Shown here one piece after another: positions 45,076-54,006 of a stretch of DNA of 64,000 bases (its first letter is position 1; the number at the start of each line of letters is the position of its first letter). A model generated the notes under the pieces. The model had not been told where the DNA came from, did no database searches, and worked only from the letters and a program-made list of their open reading frames with translations. The translations under genes were made by a program, and so were the position numbers. Origin of the DNA: Halogeometricum rufum (GTDB lineage: Archaea; Halobacteriota; Halobacteria; Halobacteriales; Haloferacaceae); the NCBI RefSeq assembly GCF_900112175.1, contig NZ_FOYT01000002.1:496001-560000 (forward strand). Direction: 5' to 3'.

Positions 45076-46656
45076 ATGACGCTCTCGACGCCGACAACCG
45101 TCCGACGGTCCCGCCTCGACGCCCTCGCGGACGCCGTCGTCACCGTCGCCGACCGTCCTTCGCTCGCAGTCGAGTCGCCGTTCGACGCGGAGACGGTGGG
45201 CGAGGTGCCGGCCTGTTCGCCAGACGACGTGCGCGACGCGTTCGACCGCGCCCGCGCGGCGCGAGCGGAGTGGGCGGACAGACCGCTGAGCGAGCGAATC
45301 GCCGTCTTCGAGGAGTTCCACGACCGGGTGCTCGACGAACAGTCGTCGCTGTTGGACGTGGTGCAGGCCGAGACGGGCAAGGCGCGACTCGACGCCCACG
45401 AGGAGGCCGTCGACGTCGCCGCCACCGCGCGGTACTACGCCAACCACGCCCGCGCGTTCCTCGCGAGTCGCCGGCGAACCGGCGCCGTCCCCCTCCTCAC
45501 GCGGACGACCGAACACAGGAAGCCCGTCGGCGTCGTCGGCGTCATCTCGCCGTGGAACTACCCCCTCACGCTCTCCATCTCCGACGCCGTCCCGGCGCTC
45601 CTGGCCGGCAACGCCGTCGTCTGTAAGCCGGACGAGGGGACGCCGTTCACCGCCCTGCGAATTCGCGAACTGCTCGTGGAGTCGGGCCTGCCCGCCGACC
45701 TGTTCGCCGTCGTCGCCGGCCGCGGCGACGAACTCGGCGAGGCCCTCGTCTCCGCGTCCGACTACGTCTGCTTCACCGGCAGTACCGAGGTGGGCCGCAC
45801 CGTCGCGGCGACGGCGGGGCGGAACCTCGTGGACTGCTCGCTGGAACTCGGCGGGAAGAACCCGATGCTCGTCCTCGCGGACGCCGACGTGGACGCCGCG
45901 GCCGAGAACGCCGCGCACGCCTGCTTCTCGAACGCGGGACAGCTTTGCCTCTCCGTCGAGCGAATCTACGTCGACGCCGACGTGCGCGAGGCGTTCCTCG
46001 ACGCGTTCGTCCGCGAGACGCGGCGACTCACCCTCGGGGCCGGATACGACTTCGACTACGACGTGGGGACGCTCACCTCGGCGGCCCAGTTGGAGAAGGT
46101 GGAGGCGCACGTCGAGGACGCCGTCGACGAGGGGGCGTCGGTGCTGACGGGCGGCCGCCGCCGCGAGGACGTGGGGCCGTACGCGTACGAACCGACGGTG
46201 CTGACCGACGTGACCGAGGAGATGACGTGCGCCACCGAGGAGACGTTCGGGCCGGTCGTCGCCGTCCACGAGGCGTCGGGCATCGCCGACGCCGTCGAAC
46301 GGGCGAACGAGGGACCGCACGGCCTGAACGCGAGCGTCTGGTCCGGCGACACGGCCCGCGCCGAACAGGTCGCCGAACGCGTCGACGCGGGCACCGTGAA
46401 CGTCAACGACGGCTACGCCGCGGCGTGGGCGTCGCTGGACGCGCCGATGGGCGGCGTCGGCGACTCGGGCATCGGCCGTCGGCACGGCGAGGTTGGGATG
46501 ACGCGCTTCACCGAGTCACAGACCGTGGCGACGCAACGCGGCCGACCGCTCACCCGTCCCGCCGAGGTGCCGCGCCGCCTCTGGACGCTCCTGTTGAACG
46601 CGAACGAACGACTGACGAGTCGACTCACCGCGTGGCGGCGAGGTGGGGGCGGATGA
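45076..46656 (+). CDS. Aldehyde dehydrogenase, succinate-semialdehyde-type
   Basis: 526 residues. The NAD site VISPWNYPLTL, the general base in LELGGKNPM (Glu near 257), the nucleophile in SNAGQLCLS (Cys291) and EETFGPVVAV are all present. A C-terminal extension of about 45 residues (RRLWTLLLNANERLTSRLTA) exceeds usual family length and might contact membranes or the partner enzyme. Its stop overlaps the next start (ATGA), pairing it with a reductase that may produce its aldehyde. Confidence 0.93.
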   Translation: MTLSTPTTVRRSRLDALADAVVTVADRPSLAVESPFDAETVGEVPACSPDDVRDAFDRARAARAEWADRPLSERIAVFEEFHDRVLDEQSSLLDVVQAETGKARLDAHEEAVDVAATARYYANHARAFLASRRRTGAVPLLTRTTEHRKPVGVVGVISPWNYPLTLSISDAVPALLAGNAVVCKPDEGTPFTALRIRELLVESGLPADLFAVVAGRGDELGEALVSASDYVCFTGSTEVGRTVAATAGRNLVDCSLELGGKNPMLVLADADVDAAAENAAHACFSNAGQLCLSVERIYVDADVREAFLDAFVRETRRLTLGAGYDFDYDVGTLTSAAQLEKVEAHVEDAVDEGASVLTGGRRREDVGPYAYEPTVLTDVTEEMTCATEETFGPVVAVHEASGIADAVERANEGPHGLNASVWSGDTARAEQVAERVDAGTVNVNDGYAAAWASLDAPMGGVGDSGIGRRHGEVGMTRFTESQTVATQRGRPLTRPAEVPRRLWTLLLNANERLTSRLTAWRRGGGG

Positions 46657-47723
46657 GCGTCTTCCTGACGGGCTTTCCGGGCTTCCTCGGGTCGGCGCTG
46701 GTCGGTCGCCTCCTCGACCGAACCGACCGAATCGACTGTCTCGTGCAGTCGAAGTACCGCGACGACGCCGCACGTCGGGCCGCCGAACTCGCGGGCGACG
46801 ACTGGGAGGCGGACATCGCCCTCCACGAGGGCGACATCACCGACCCGAGGTTGGGACTGTCCGAGGAGACGTACGACCGCCTCGCCGGCGACGCCGAGGA
46901 GGCGTTCCACTTCGCCGCGGTGTACGACCTGGGGGTCGAGGCGGAACTCGCGGAGCGAGTGAACGTCGACGGGACGAGACACGTCCTCGACTTCGCCGAA
47001 GCGGCGGACGCCCGACTCCACCACGTCAGCACCTGCTACGTCAGCGGGCGGTACGACGGCGTGTTCACCGAAGAGATGCTCCGGGAGGGGCAGTCGTTCA
47101 CCAACCACTACGAGGAGACGAAGTTCCGCGCGGAGGTGGCCGTCCGCGAACGGATGGCCGAGGGCCTGTCGGCGACGATATACCGGCCCGCGATAACCGT
47201 CGGCGACAGTCGGACCGGCGAGACGCAGAAGTACGACGGTCCGTACCACGTGATTCGGTACCTCCTCCGGCAACCGCGCGTCGCCGTCCTCTTCACCCCC
47301 CTCGGCGCGTCGGATACCGAACTGAACGTCGTCCCGCGCGACTACGTGGTGGACGCCATCGACGCGCTCTCGCGGATGGACCGCTCCGCGGGCGTCACGT
47401 ACAACCTCTGTGACCCGCACCCGCCGACGGCCGTCGAGGCGCAACGCGTCCTCGCCGAGGCGGCGGGTCGGCGCGTCGTCTCCGTCCCCACGACGCAGTC
47501 GCTCCTCGAACGGCTTCTCTCGGCGGGTCCGGTCCGCGCGGCCACCGGGTTCGACCCCGCCGTCGTGCCGTACTACACGCACCCCACGCGCTACGTCGCG
47601 CCGAACGCGCGGCGCGACCTGTCGGGGACGGGCGTCTCGCCGCCGCCGTTCGCCGCGTACGCCCCCGCGCTGGTCGAGTTCGTGCGCGAGCACCCGGACA
47701 TCTCGTCGGCGGCGATGACCTGA
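46653..47723 (+). CDS. Extended SDR / thioester-reductase-like oxidoreductase
   Basis: 356 residues with the Rossmann motif LTGFPGFLGSALVG (5-18), HVSTCYVSGRYDG and the YxxxK pair in HYEETKFRAE (near 152-156). These features match NAD-dependent epimerases and the C-terminal reductase domain of carboxylic-acid reductases and fatty-acyl reductases. Coupling with an aldehyde dehydrogenase by ATGA overlap supports metabolism of a long-chain aldehyde or acyl thioester, though sugars are possible. Confidence 0.85.
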   Translation: MSVFLTGFPGFLGSALVGRLLDRTDRIDCLVQSKYRDDAARRAAELAGDDWEADIALHEGDITDPRLGLSEETYDRLAGDAEEAFHFAAVYDLGVEAELAERVNVDGTRHVLDFAEAADARLHHVSTCYVSGRYDGVFTEEMLREGQSFTNHYEETKFRAEVAVRERMAEGLSATIYRPAITVGDSRTGETQKYDGPYHVIRYLLRQPRVAVLFTPLGASDTELNVVPRDYVVDAIDALSRMDRSAGVTYNLCDPHPPTAVEAQRVLAEAAGRRVVSVPTTQSLLERLLSAGPVRAATGFDPAVVPYYTHPTRYVAPNARRDLSGTGVSPPPFAAYAPALVEFVREHPDISSAAMT

Positions 47724-47781
47724 GGCGACGGTCGGACGGGGGACGTGCGCGAGCGGTCGGACCCGAGACGAGAACGGGGGG

Positions 47782-48069
47782 TCAGACGCGACGCCGTCCC
47801 GCGCCACCGCTGACGGGCGGGAACAGGGCGAGTTCGTCGTCGTCGTCGACCGTCTCCGAGAGCGAGGCGTCGTCGCCGTTTCGGAGGAGGTTCACGTGGT
47901 CCGCGAGCGTGTCGTCTTCGAAGACGCGGACGCGCAGGCCGTCGTGGCCGTCCAAGAGGGCGTCGAGTGCGTCTCCGACCGTCGCGTCGTCCCCGACGGT
48001 TACGGTGGTCTCTCTCGCGCCGGCCACCTCCGCGAGGTCGGCGAACAGGCGCCAACGTACGGTCGTCAT
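47782..48069 (-). CDS. samp1: SAMP1/MoaD-type ubiquitin-like protein with C-terminal extension
   Basis: 95 residues of beta-grasp type: TVRWRLFADLAEVAGARE, DDATVGDALDALL and DELALFPPVSGG match small archaeal modifier protein 1. Normally such proteins end at Gly-Gly, the residues activated by the E1-like UbaA and joined to target lysines. Here Gly88-Gly89 are followed by AGRRRV and then the stop, so the di-glycine is not terminal. Unless trimmed, it could not be conjugated or thiocarboxylated. Convergent with the SDR gene. Confidence 0.88.
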   Translation of the reverse strand: MTTVRWRLFADLAEVAGARETTVTVGDDATVGDALDALLDGHDGLRVRVFEDDTLADHVNLLRNGDDASLSETVDDDDELALFPPVSGGAGRRRV

Positions 48070-48132
48070 GTGTCGATATTCCCCGCCGGGGAGTCATGAG
48101 TATTGCGCCACGGGCGCGTCGGCCGCCGACGC

Positions 48133-49386
48133 TCAGTCGTCGTCGTCCGAGCGGTCGGCGGCCGCCGGCCCCGACTCGTCGGTCTCCGCGGACCCGTCGT
48201 CGGGGGCCGACGCCGCGCGCGTGATGCGGCGAATCGTCTCCGGGCGGGCCACGAGGAACAGCACGTCGCCGGGGGCGAGTTCCCGCGCGCGCCTCGGGAT
48301 GGTCTCGACGGGGGCGTCGGACGGGTGGACGGCGACGACGGTGGCGTCGAGCGTCGACAGCGTCGCGCTCGCGAGTTCGCTGCCCGCCTCGACGGTGACC
48401 GTCTCCATCGTCTCGTCGGCGCTCCGCAGGAGCGACGTGAACTCGTGTTCCGCGCCGGGGTCGGAGGGCAGCGTCAGGAGTCGGTACGTCTCCTCGTGGT
48501 CGAGGCGTTCGGCCTCCGCCTCGTCGAGGAGGACGGTGGCCACGTCGCCGGCCGTCGCGCGGAGTTCGGCGCTGGCGACGCGTTCGGGGTCGCCGTCCTC
48601 GCCCATCCGCCAGAGTTGCACGGCGTCGCCCGCCGAGGCGCCCGCGCCGGGGTCTGCACGTACCGCGACGGCAGCGACGCCGGGCGGCATCGTCGGCCCC
48701 AGACCGGCGACGCGGCGGCCGACGGCGAGGTACGAGACGTTTCGCTCGTCGTCCAGTTCCACGTCGACGTGGCCGACGCCGTAGTCCTCCTTGATGCGCG
48801 TGACGAGTCGGTCGGCGAGTTCCTCGCGGGAGAGGGTGCGCGGGAACAGGAGTCGCTTGCCCGCCATCGCCTCCTTCCGGTCCGTGGGGACCGGGTCGTA
48901 GCCGTCGATGTCGCCCACGTCGGACGCCTCCGCCGGGAGTTCGACGGCGGTGACGCGCCCGACGGTCCGGACGATGCGGCTCACCTCGGCGTCTATCGAA
49001 CGCGCGCCGGCGACGGCGAACACGTCGGTTGCGAGTCGGTCGCCGACCGCCCGTCCGACCGGCGAGAGGGCGACGGCGGCGACGAGGATGGTCGAGTTCA
49101 GGAGTATCCGCGGCGGGTCGAAGACGGCCGTGGGGTCCTGCGTCGTCGTCCGGAGGAGTCCGACGGCGTTCAGGTAGAAGGCGGCCGCGGACCCGCCGAA
49201 CAGCGCCGAGAGCCACCTCGGGACCGGTTCGCGGGTGTACCACCGGTAGACGAGTGCCGCGGCGGCGGAGATACCGGCCGAGAGGGCGGTCAGCCCGACG
49301 ACCAGCGCTCCGTCCTGCAGGAGACTGCCGACCAGTCGGACCGCGGAGTCGAGTTGGAGGACGAGGCGGGGGGCGGCGAGCGTCAC
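48133..49386 (-). CDS. Membrane protein with cytoplasmic TrkA-C-like domains (II)
   Basis: 417 residues from a GTG that overlaps the stop of the preceding gene by four bases (GTGA). Three hydrophobic segments lie in the first 115 residues. A large cytoplasmic region follows with a PTDRKEAMAGKRLLFPRTL segment and a C-terminal TrkA-C/RCK-C-like fold (VEAGSELASATLSTLDATVV, LAPGDVLFLVARP). It closely parallels its upstream partner in layout, suggesting an old duplication and a heteromeric assembly that senses ligand or ions. Confidence 0.82.
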   Translation of the reverse strand: MTLAAPRLVLQLDSAVRLVGSLLQDGALVVGLTALSAGISAAAALVYRWYTREPVPRWLSALFGGSAAAFYLNAVGLLRTTTQDPTAVFDPPRILLNSTILVAAVALSPVGRAVGDRLATDVFAVAGARSIDAEVSRIVRTVGRVTAVELPAEASDVGDIDGYDPVPTDRKEAMAGKRLLFPRTLSREELADRLVTRIKEDYGVGHVDVELDDERNVSYLAVGRRVAGLGPTMPPGVAAVAVRADPGAGASAGDAVQLWRMGEDGDPERVASAELRATAGDVATVLLDEAEAERLDHEETYRLLTLPSDPGAEHEFTSLLRSADETMETVTVEAGSELASATLSTLDATVVAVHPSDAPVETIPRRARELAPGDVLFLVARPETIRRITRAASAPDDGSAETDESGPAAADRSDDDD

Positions 49387-50669
49387 GACACCACCTCGGT
49401 GAACGCCGCCAGGTCGGGGTAGGCCCCGGCGACCACCAGTTCGTCGCCGACGGCGACGGCCTGACCGCCGCGTGGCGCGATGGTCCACCGACCGTCCCGT
49501 CGCACCGCGAGGACGACGACGCCGTACACCTCGCGGACGTTCGCCTCACCGAGGGTGACGCCGTCGAGGACGCCCCCGTCGCGGACGGTGACGCGTCGGA
49601 ACCGCTTGCCCGCGCGGCGGAGGAGCGTCACCAGTTCGAACTCGCGACGCACGCCGCGGGAGCGAACGAGGAGGGCCACGTCGGCCGCGGACAGCACCGT
49701 CGTCGCGTCCTGCCGACGGACCGAGAGCGTGACGCGCGCCTCGCCGCCCGCCGCCGTGGGGACGGTGACCGTCTCGACGGGCGGGGACACGTCGACGCCG
49801 CCGTCGGACCGGAGCCCCGACGAACCTCGCGAACCCGCGGTTCGCTCGCCGCCGTCCGTCACGGCCGCGTCGTCGCCGCCTCGCTCCGCCTTCTTCCCGC
49901 CGGCGTCGTCTGCGACGCCCAGCACCGTGGCGGAGACCCGCTCACCGTCCGCGAGCACCGTCACCTCGTCGCCGCGGGCGGTCCCCGTCGGCACGAGCGC
50001 GGTGGTGGAGACGGCGCGCGTCCCCGGTTCGAGCCGCTTCGACAGGCCGCTCATCGCCGGGGCGGCCGCGATGGTCGCCCGCGCGTGTTCGTCCAGCGTC
50101 ACCGACGCCTCCGCGAGGTCGAACGCCGTCCGCAGGCGCTCCTCGACGCGCGTCTCCAGTTCCAGGAGCGGTACGTCGGCCGGGAACGTCCACTCGCTGG
50201 CCCGAATCTCGTCGCGGAGCGTCGCCGGCAGGGGCGGGTAGCCTTCGACGTCGCCGACTTCGCCGACGACGCTCACGCGGACCTGCCCGCGGCCGCCGAC
50301 GAGTTCCACCACGTCCGAGGAGAGCGTCCGCGCGGTGAGTTCGCGCAGCGAGAGTTTCCGCGGGAGGTTCGCGCCCATCTTGTCGCCCATGCTGTGTGCG
50401 TACAGCGTCACCATCAACACGACGAGCAGCGCCACGGTGAGGCGCACCTGGTCGTCCGAGACGGTGACCGCCGGGTCCGCGAGGGCGAGCAGACCGCCGT
50501 TCAGCCCCGCGATGGCGACGCCCAGACCGACGACCGCCAGCCCCGGAATCGAGACGCCCGTGAAGTACCGAAACGTGAAGCCGAGCGCCCACGCGATGAG
50601 GGCCGGGACGAACCCGGTCAGCACGCCGAGGTAGAGCCCGTAGAGCAGTTCGACGGGGAGTGGTTCCAT
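49383..50669 (-). CDS. Membrane protein with cytoplasmic TrkA-C-like domains (I)
   Basis: 428 residues. Three hydrophobic helices (about 10-30, 42-65, 77-95) are followed by LPRKLSLRELTARTLSSDVV, a middle beta-rich part and a C-terminal RCK-C module (VRDGGVLDGVTLGEANVREV, GGQAVAVGDELVVAG). A low-complexity acidic/Gly-rich insert lies near 255-290. Homologues are found in haloarchaeal genomes as adjacent pairs, as here. A regulatory role for potassium or other cation transport is inferred from the domain. Confidence 0.82.
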   Translation of the reverse strand: MEPLPVELLYGLYLGVLTGFVPALIAWALGFTFRYFTGVSIPGLAVVGLGVAIAGLNGGLLALADPAVTVSDDQVRLTVALLVVLMVTLYAHSMGDKMGANLPRKLSLRELTARTLSSDVVELVGGRGQVRVSVVGEVGDVEGYPPLPATLRDEIRASEWTFPADVPLLELETRVEERLRTAFDLAEASVTLDEHARATIAAAPAMSGLSKRLEPGTRAVSTTALVPTGTARGDEVTVLADGERVSATVLGVADDAGGKKAERGGDDAAVTDGGERTAGSRGSSGLRSDGGVDVSPPVETVTVPTAAGGEARVTLSVRRQDATTVLSAADVALLVRSRGVRREFELVTLLRRAGKRFRRVTVRDGGVLDGVTLGEANVREVYGVVVLAVRRDGRWTIAPRGGQAVAVGDELVVAGAYPDLAAFTEVVS

Positions 50670-50730
50670 CTGGACGTTCCTCTCGGCGGGAACGATTTAC
50701 GTGTATCGCCCGCCGTCTCTCGGGACACCG

Positions 50731-51114
50731 ATGACAGACGACGACCGACGGGTCCAACCCGTCACCCTCGCCGAGGCGTTCGAATCGTTCGACGAGACGT
50801 GGTCCCCGCGACTGGCGGCGGAGTTGAACGGACAGGCGGTGAAGCTGGCGAAGATGGACGGCGAGTTCGTCTGGCACAGTCACCCCGACGCGGACGAACT
50901 GTTCCTCGTCGTCGCGGGGTCGATGACGCTCGAACTCCGCGCGGGCGACGACGTGGAACTGGCGGCCGGCGAGATGGCCGTCGTCCCGCGCGGCGTCGAA
51001 CACCGCCCCGTCGCTCCGGAGGGGGCGGACGTGCTCCTGTTCGAACCGTCGGGGACGGCGAACACCGGCGACGCCGCGGGCGACGAGAGAGCCGCAGACG
51101 TGGTAGACCTGTGA
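50731..51114 (+). CDS. Cupin-domain protein
   Basis: 127 residues. Metal-binding cupin box 1 reads WHSHPDADELFLVVAGSM (His48, His50, Glu54 region), and box 2 PRGVEHRPVA contains the last His. The acidic tail is typical. It is probably a mannose-6-phosphate-isomerase-like or dioxygenase-like small cupin; the ligand is unknown. It is divergent from the TrkA-C pair. Confidence 0.88.
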   Translation: MTDDDRRVQPVTLAEAFESFDETWSPRLAAELNGQAVKLAKMDGEFVWHSHPDADELFLVVAGSMTLELRAGDDVELAAGEMAVVPRGVEHRPVAPEGADVLLFEPSGTANTGDAAGDERAADVVDL

Positions 51115-51174
51115 GGCGAGCGGCATCGCTTCGCTGTCGTGCCCGTTAAGTAGCGAACCCGCCACCGGTGAAAT

Positions 51175-52401
51175 ATGGTGCTCGAACGGGACTGGGTGGG
51201 CGCGCGCGCGTCGATGGTGCTGGCGTTCCTCGTTGGCGTCGTCTCCGTCGTCACGGGCATCGCCAACATCACCGTCACCATCGACGCGCCCGACTTCGTC
51301 CTGTTCGGCGTCACCCTCCCGGGCTACGTCCAGCAGGTGGCGGCGTTCACCGGCACGCTCACGGGGTTCGTCCTCCTCGTCACCGCGTTCGGCCTCCGTA
51401 AGCGCCTGCGCGCGGGGTGGTACGCGACGATGCTTCTGTTCCCCGTCACCGCCGCTCAGGGGGCGTTGCAGTCGAACGAGCAGTCGCTCCCGCTCATCGG
51501 GCTCTCGGCCGTCGCGTTCGTCGTCGTCGGGCTCAACTTCCGCGCCTTCGACCGCGAACTGGAGCTGACGACGACGCAGTTGGCCGCGCTGGCCGCTCTC
51601 GCGGGCGCGCAGGCGTACGGCACCGTCGGCGCGTTCGCCCTGCGGGAACACTTCGACGGCGTCCGGAACCTGCTGGACGCGTTCTACTTCTCGCTCGTCA
51701 CCGGGAGCACCGTCGGCTACGGCGACATCACGCCCAACTCGGCCGTCGGCGAACTGTTCGCCCTCTCGGTGCTGCTCGTCACCGTGTCGTCGTTCGCCGT
51801 CGTCCTCGGTGTCGTCTTCACCCCGCTCATCGAAGCGCAACTCTCCAAGGCACTCGGACGCATGACCGAAGAACAACTCGACCTTCTGGAAAACCACGTC
51901 CTCGTGCTCGGCTACGGGGACCTGACGGAACCGATACTCGAAGAACTCAGCCCGAAGTCGGACGTCCTCATCCTCACCGACAACGAGGAGCGGACGCGCC
52001 GCCTCACCGAACGGGGGTACACCGTCCTCACCGCCGACCCGAGCGACGAGGAGTCCCAACGGCGCGCCCGCGTGGCGTCGGCCAGGGCCGTCGTCGTGGC
52101 GACGAACAACGACGCCGAGGACGCCCTCGCCATCCTGACCGCGCGTCAACTCAACCCCGAGGTGACCATCGTCGCCGCGGCGACCCAGCGCGAGAACGTG
52201 AACAAACTCAAGCGCGCCGGCGCGGACACCGTCATCAGCCCCGCGGCTCTCGGCGCGCACTTCCTCGCGGAGTCCGCCCTCGGCGGCGAGGGCGTCGAGG
52301 AACTCGAACGGCGACTGCTTGCCGAGGAACCGTCGAAGGACGGCGGCGCGCAGGACGTGTTGGAGGACGAGGACGACGAGAACGGCGGCGACGGCGACTG
52401 A
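51175..52401 (+). CDS. Potassium channel with RCK (TrkA-N) domain
   Basis: 408 residues. Four N-terminal hydrophobic segments (about 12-32, 52-72, 82-92/105-122 and 135-153) precede a pore helix and the selectivity filter TVGYGD at 179-184. After a last helix come VLVLGYGDLTEPILEEL (Rossmann, about 242-258) and the TrkA-N NAD-binding fold to about 370, then an acidic tail. It is a gated K+ channel, important for osmotic balance in a salt-in halophile. It stands next to other TrkA-C membrane proteins. Confidence 0.93.
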   Translation: MVLERDWVGARASMVLAFLVGVVSVVTGIANITVTIDAPDFVLFGVTLPGYVQQVAAFTGTLTGFVLLVTAFGLRKRLRAGWYATMLLFPVTAAQGALQSNEQSLPLIGLSAVAFVVVGLNFRAFDRELELTTTQLAALAALAGAQAYGTVGAFALREHFDGVRNLLDAFYFSLVTGSTVGYGDITPNSAVGELFALSVLLVTVSSFAVVLGVVFTPLIEAQLSKALGRMTEEQLDLLENHVLVLGYGDLTEPILEELSPKSDVLILTDNEERTRRLTERGYTVLTADPSDEESQRRARVASARAVVVATNNDAEDALAILTARQLNPEVTIVAAATQRENVNKLKRAGADTVISPAALGAHFLAESALGGEGVEELERRLLAEEPSKDGGAQDVLEDEDDENGGDGD

Positions 52402-52410
52402 CGACGCCGG

Positions 52411-52494
52411 CGACGGTCCGGCGGGGAAGCCGACGACGATTCGGCGGGGAGGCCGACGACGGTTCGCCGGGGAGGCCGACGACGACTCGGCGAG
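52411..52494. repeat. 23-bp tandem repeat between channel and HPP genes
   Basis: Copies of CGACGACGATTCGGCGGGGAGGC occur at 52431, 52454 (one change) and partially at 52477, with a shorter degenerate copy at 52411. The array fills the gap between two convergent genes, and no ORF is implied. Confidence 0.8.
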
Positions 52495-52527
52495 TGTGCG
52501 CGCCGCCGACGACGGCGGCCGGTGCGG

Positions 52528-54003
52528 TCAGGGCGTCCCGCGGTCGAAGATGGCGACGTCGCACTCGACGCTCCGAAGTCGCTCGAACGTCGGCGGGGAG
52601 ACGAACCGCGAGGCCGCCGAGCGCTCCTGACTCGACCCGAGGACGAGCAGGTCGTACGACCCCGCGTTCGCGGAGATGAACGACTGCACGTCGGACCGCG
52701 AGACGCGCGTCTCGATGGGGCCGTCCGCCGTCTCCGCGAAGTTGGCAAGTCGCGTCTCGGCCGTCCGGCGTTCCACCTCGCTGTTGATGCAGGTGGTGAC
52801 GCTGACGACGCCGTTCCGGCCGGCGAGGCGGGTCGCGAAGTCTATCATCGCGTGGGCGGTGTCGCCCGGGCGCGACACCAGCACGAGGATGCGCTTCCAG
52901 CGTTTGGTGTCGCCGACCGAGCGGAACGCGACGGCGTCCAGCGGACTCTGGAAGATGCCGCGGACGTACTCCGAGAGGAGGCCGCGGTCCTCCTCGTACG
53001 GCGTCACCACGAGGTCGCAGTTGGCGTTCTGCGCGGCCTGCACCGTCGTCGGGACGGGGTCGCCCGCGGCGACGACGACTTCGCAGGGGACGCCGACGCT
53101 CGTCCGGATGTCGGCGGCGCACGACTCGAGTTCCGACACCGTCTCGTCCGCCTCCGCGGAGAGTTCGGCGTCGGCGTCGTCGTCGCCCTCGGTCGTGGCG
53201 ATGTCGGCCTCGTCGGGGTCGATCGCCGTATCGGGCGCCTCCGCGACGATGCCGAGCAAGACTACTTTCCCGGCGTCGTGGGCCGCGGCGAGGCGCGCGC
53301 CGAACAGGGCCGTGCGCGGGGCGTCGTCGCCGCGCATGGGGACGAGGACGTGGTCGTCGCCGTGGACCGTCTCGTACAGGTACTGCGCGCGGCGTTCGTA
53401 GAACCGTTCGCGCCAGACGACGAACGCGCCGGCGACGATGGCCGACGCGAGGAAGATGTTGACGACGTACGCGACGGCGCTCTCCGTCTGGGACACCGCC
53501 GTCGCGGGGTTGGAGACGAGGGCGAGGAGCGCCGTCGAGAACGCCGACGGCGCCTCGACGTCGATGGCCCACGTGACGACGCCGGTGAGGAACACCGCCA
53601 GCGCGGCGCTCACGGGGTGCGGCGTCGCCGTCTGCGGTTCGCCGTACGTCGCCACGATGAACCACAGCGACACGAGGCCGCAGACGGCCCCGATGGTCAG
53701 GCTCCCGACGAAGCGAACGGGGTCGGCGTACCGCCCCTCGGGGTCGGAGAACAGCGTGTACGTCCCCGACGCAAGCGGCGGGAACAGGAGGTACGAGAGC
53801 GTGCCGATGCGTCCCGTGAGGAACGTCACGAACCCGATGATAAGCGGGACGAACAGCAGGATAGAGAGATGCAGCAGGTTACTCGTGTTCTCCAGCCAGC
53901 GACGGAACTCCGACAGCTCACGCCGTTCGACCCGGCGAACCCGGGCGAGGAGCGGCGAGATTCGCGCCAGCAGCGAGGCGGCGACCCGTCGGAGTCGAGA
54001 CAC
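52528..54003 (-). CDS. HPP-family membrane protein fused to universal stress domains
   Basis: 491 residues from a GTG start. The N-terminal part has HPP-type helices (about 45-205) with FLTGRIGTLSYLLFPPLASG and DPEGRYADPVRFVGS. From about 230 there are two Usp-like units, DHVLVPMRGDDAPRTALFGA and KRILVLVSRPGDTAHAMID. HPP proteins transport nitrite or other ions in plants and cyanobacteria; here the Usp half suggests nucleotide-dependent control. It begins three bases after the nucleoside phosphorylase gene, so they are one operon. Confidence 0.88.
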   Translation of the reverse strand: MSRLRRVAASLLARISPLLARVRRVERRELSEFRRWLENTSNLLHLSILLFVPLIIGFVTFLTGRIGTLSYLLFPPLASGTYTLFSDPEGRYADPVRFVGSLTIGAVCGLVSLWFIVATYGEPQTATPHPVSAALAVFLTGVVTWAIDVEAPSAFSTALLALVSNPATAVSQTESAVAYVVNIFLASAIVAGAFVVWRERFYERRAQYLYETVHGDDHVLVPMRGDDAPRTALFGARLAAAHDAGKVVLLGIVAEAPDTAIDPDEADIATTEGDDDADAELSAEADETVSELESCAADIRTSVGVPCEVVVAAGDPVPTTVQAAQNANCDLVVTPYEEDRGLLSEYVRGIFQSPLDAVAFRSVGDTKRWKRILVLVSRPGDTAHAMIDFATRLAGRNGVVSVTTCINSEVERRTAETRLANFAETADGPIETRVSRSDVQSFISANAGSYDLLVLGSSQERSAASRFVSPPTFERLRSVECDVAIFDRGTP

Positions 54004-54006
54004 GGC

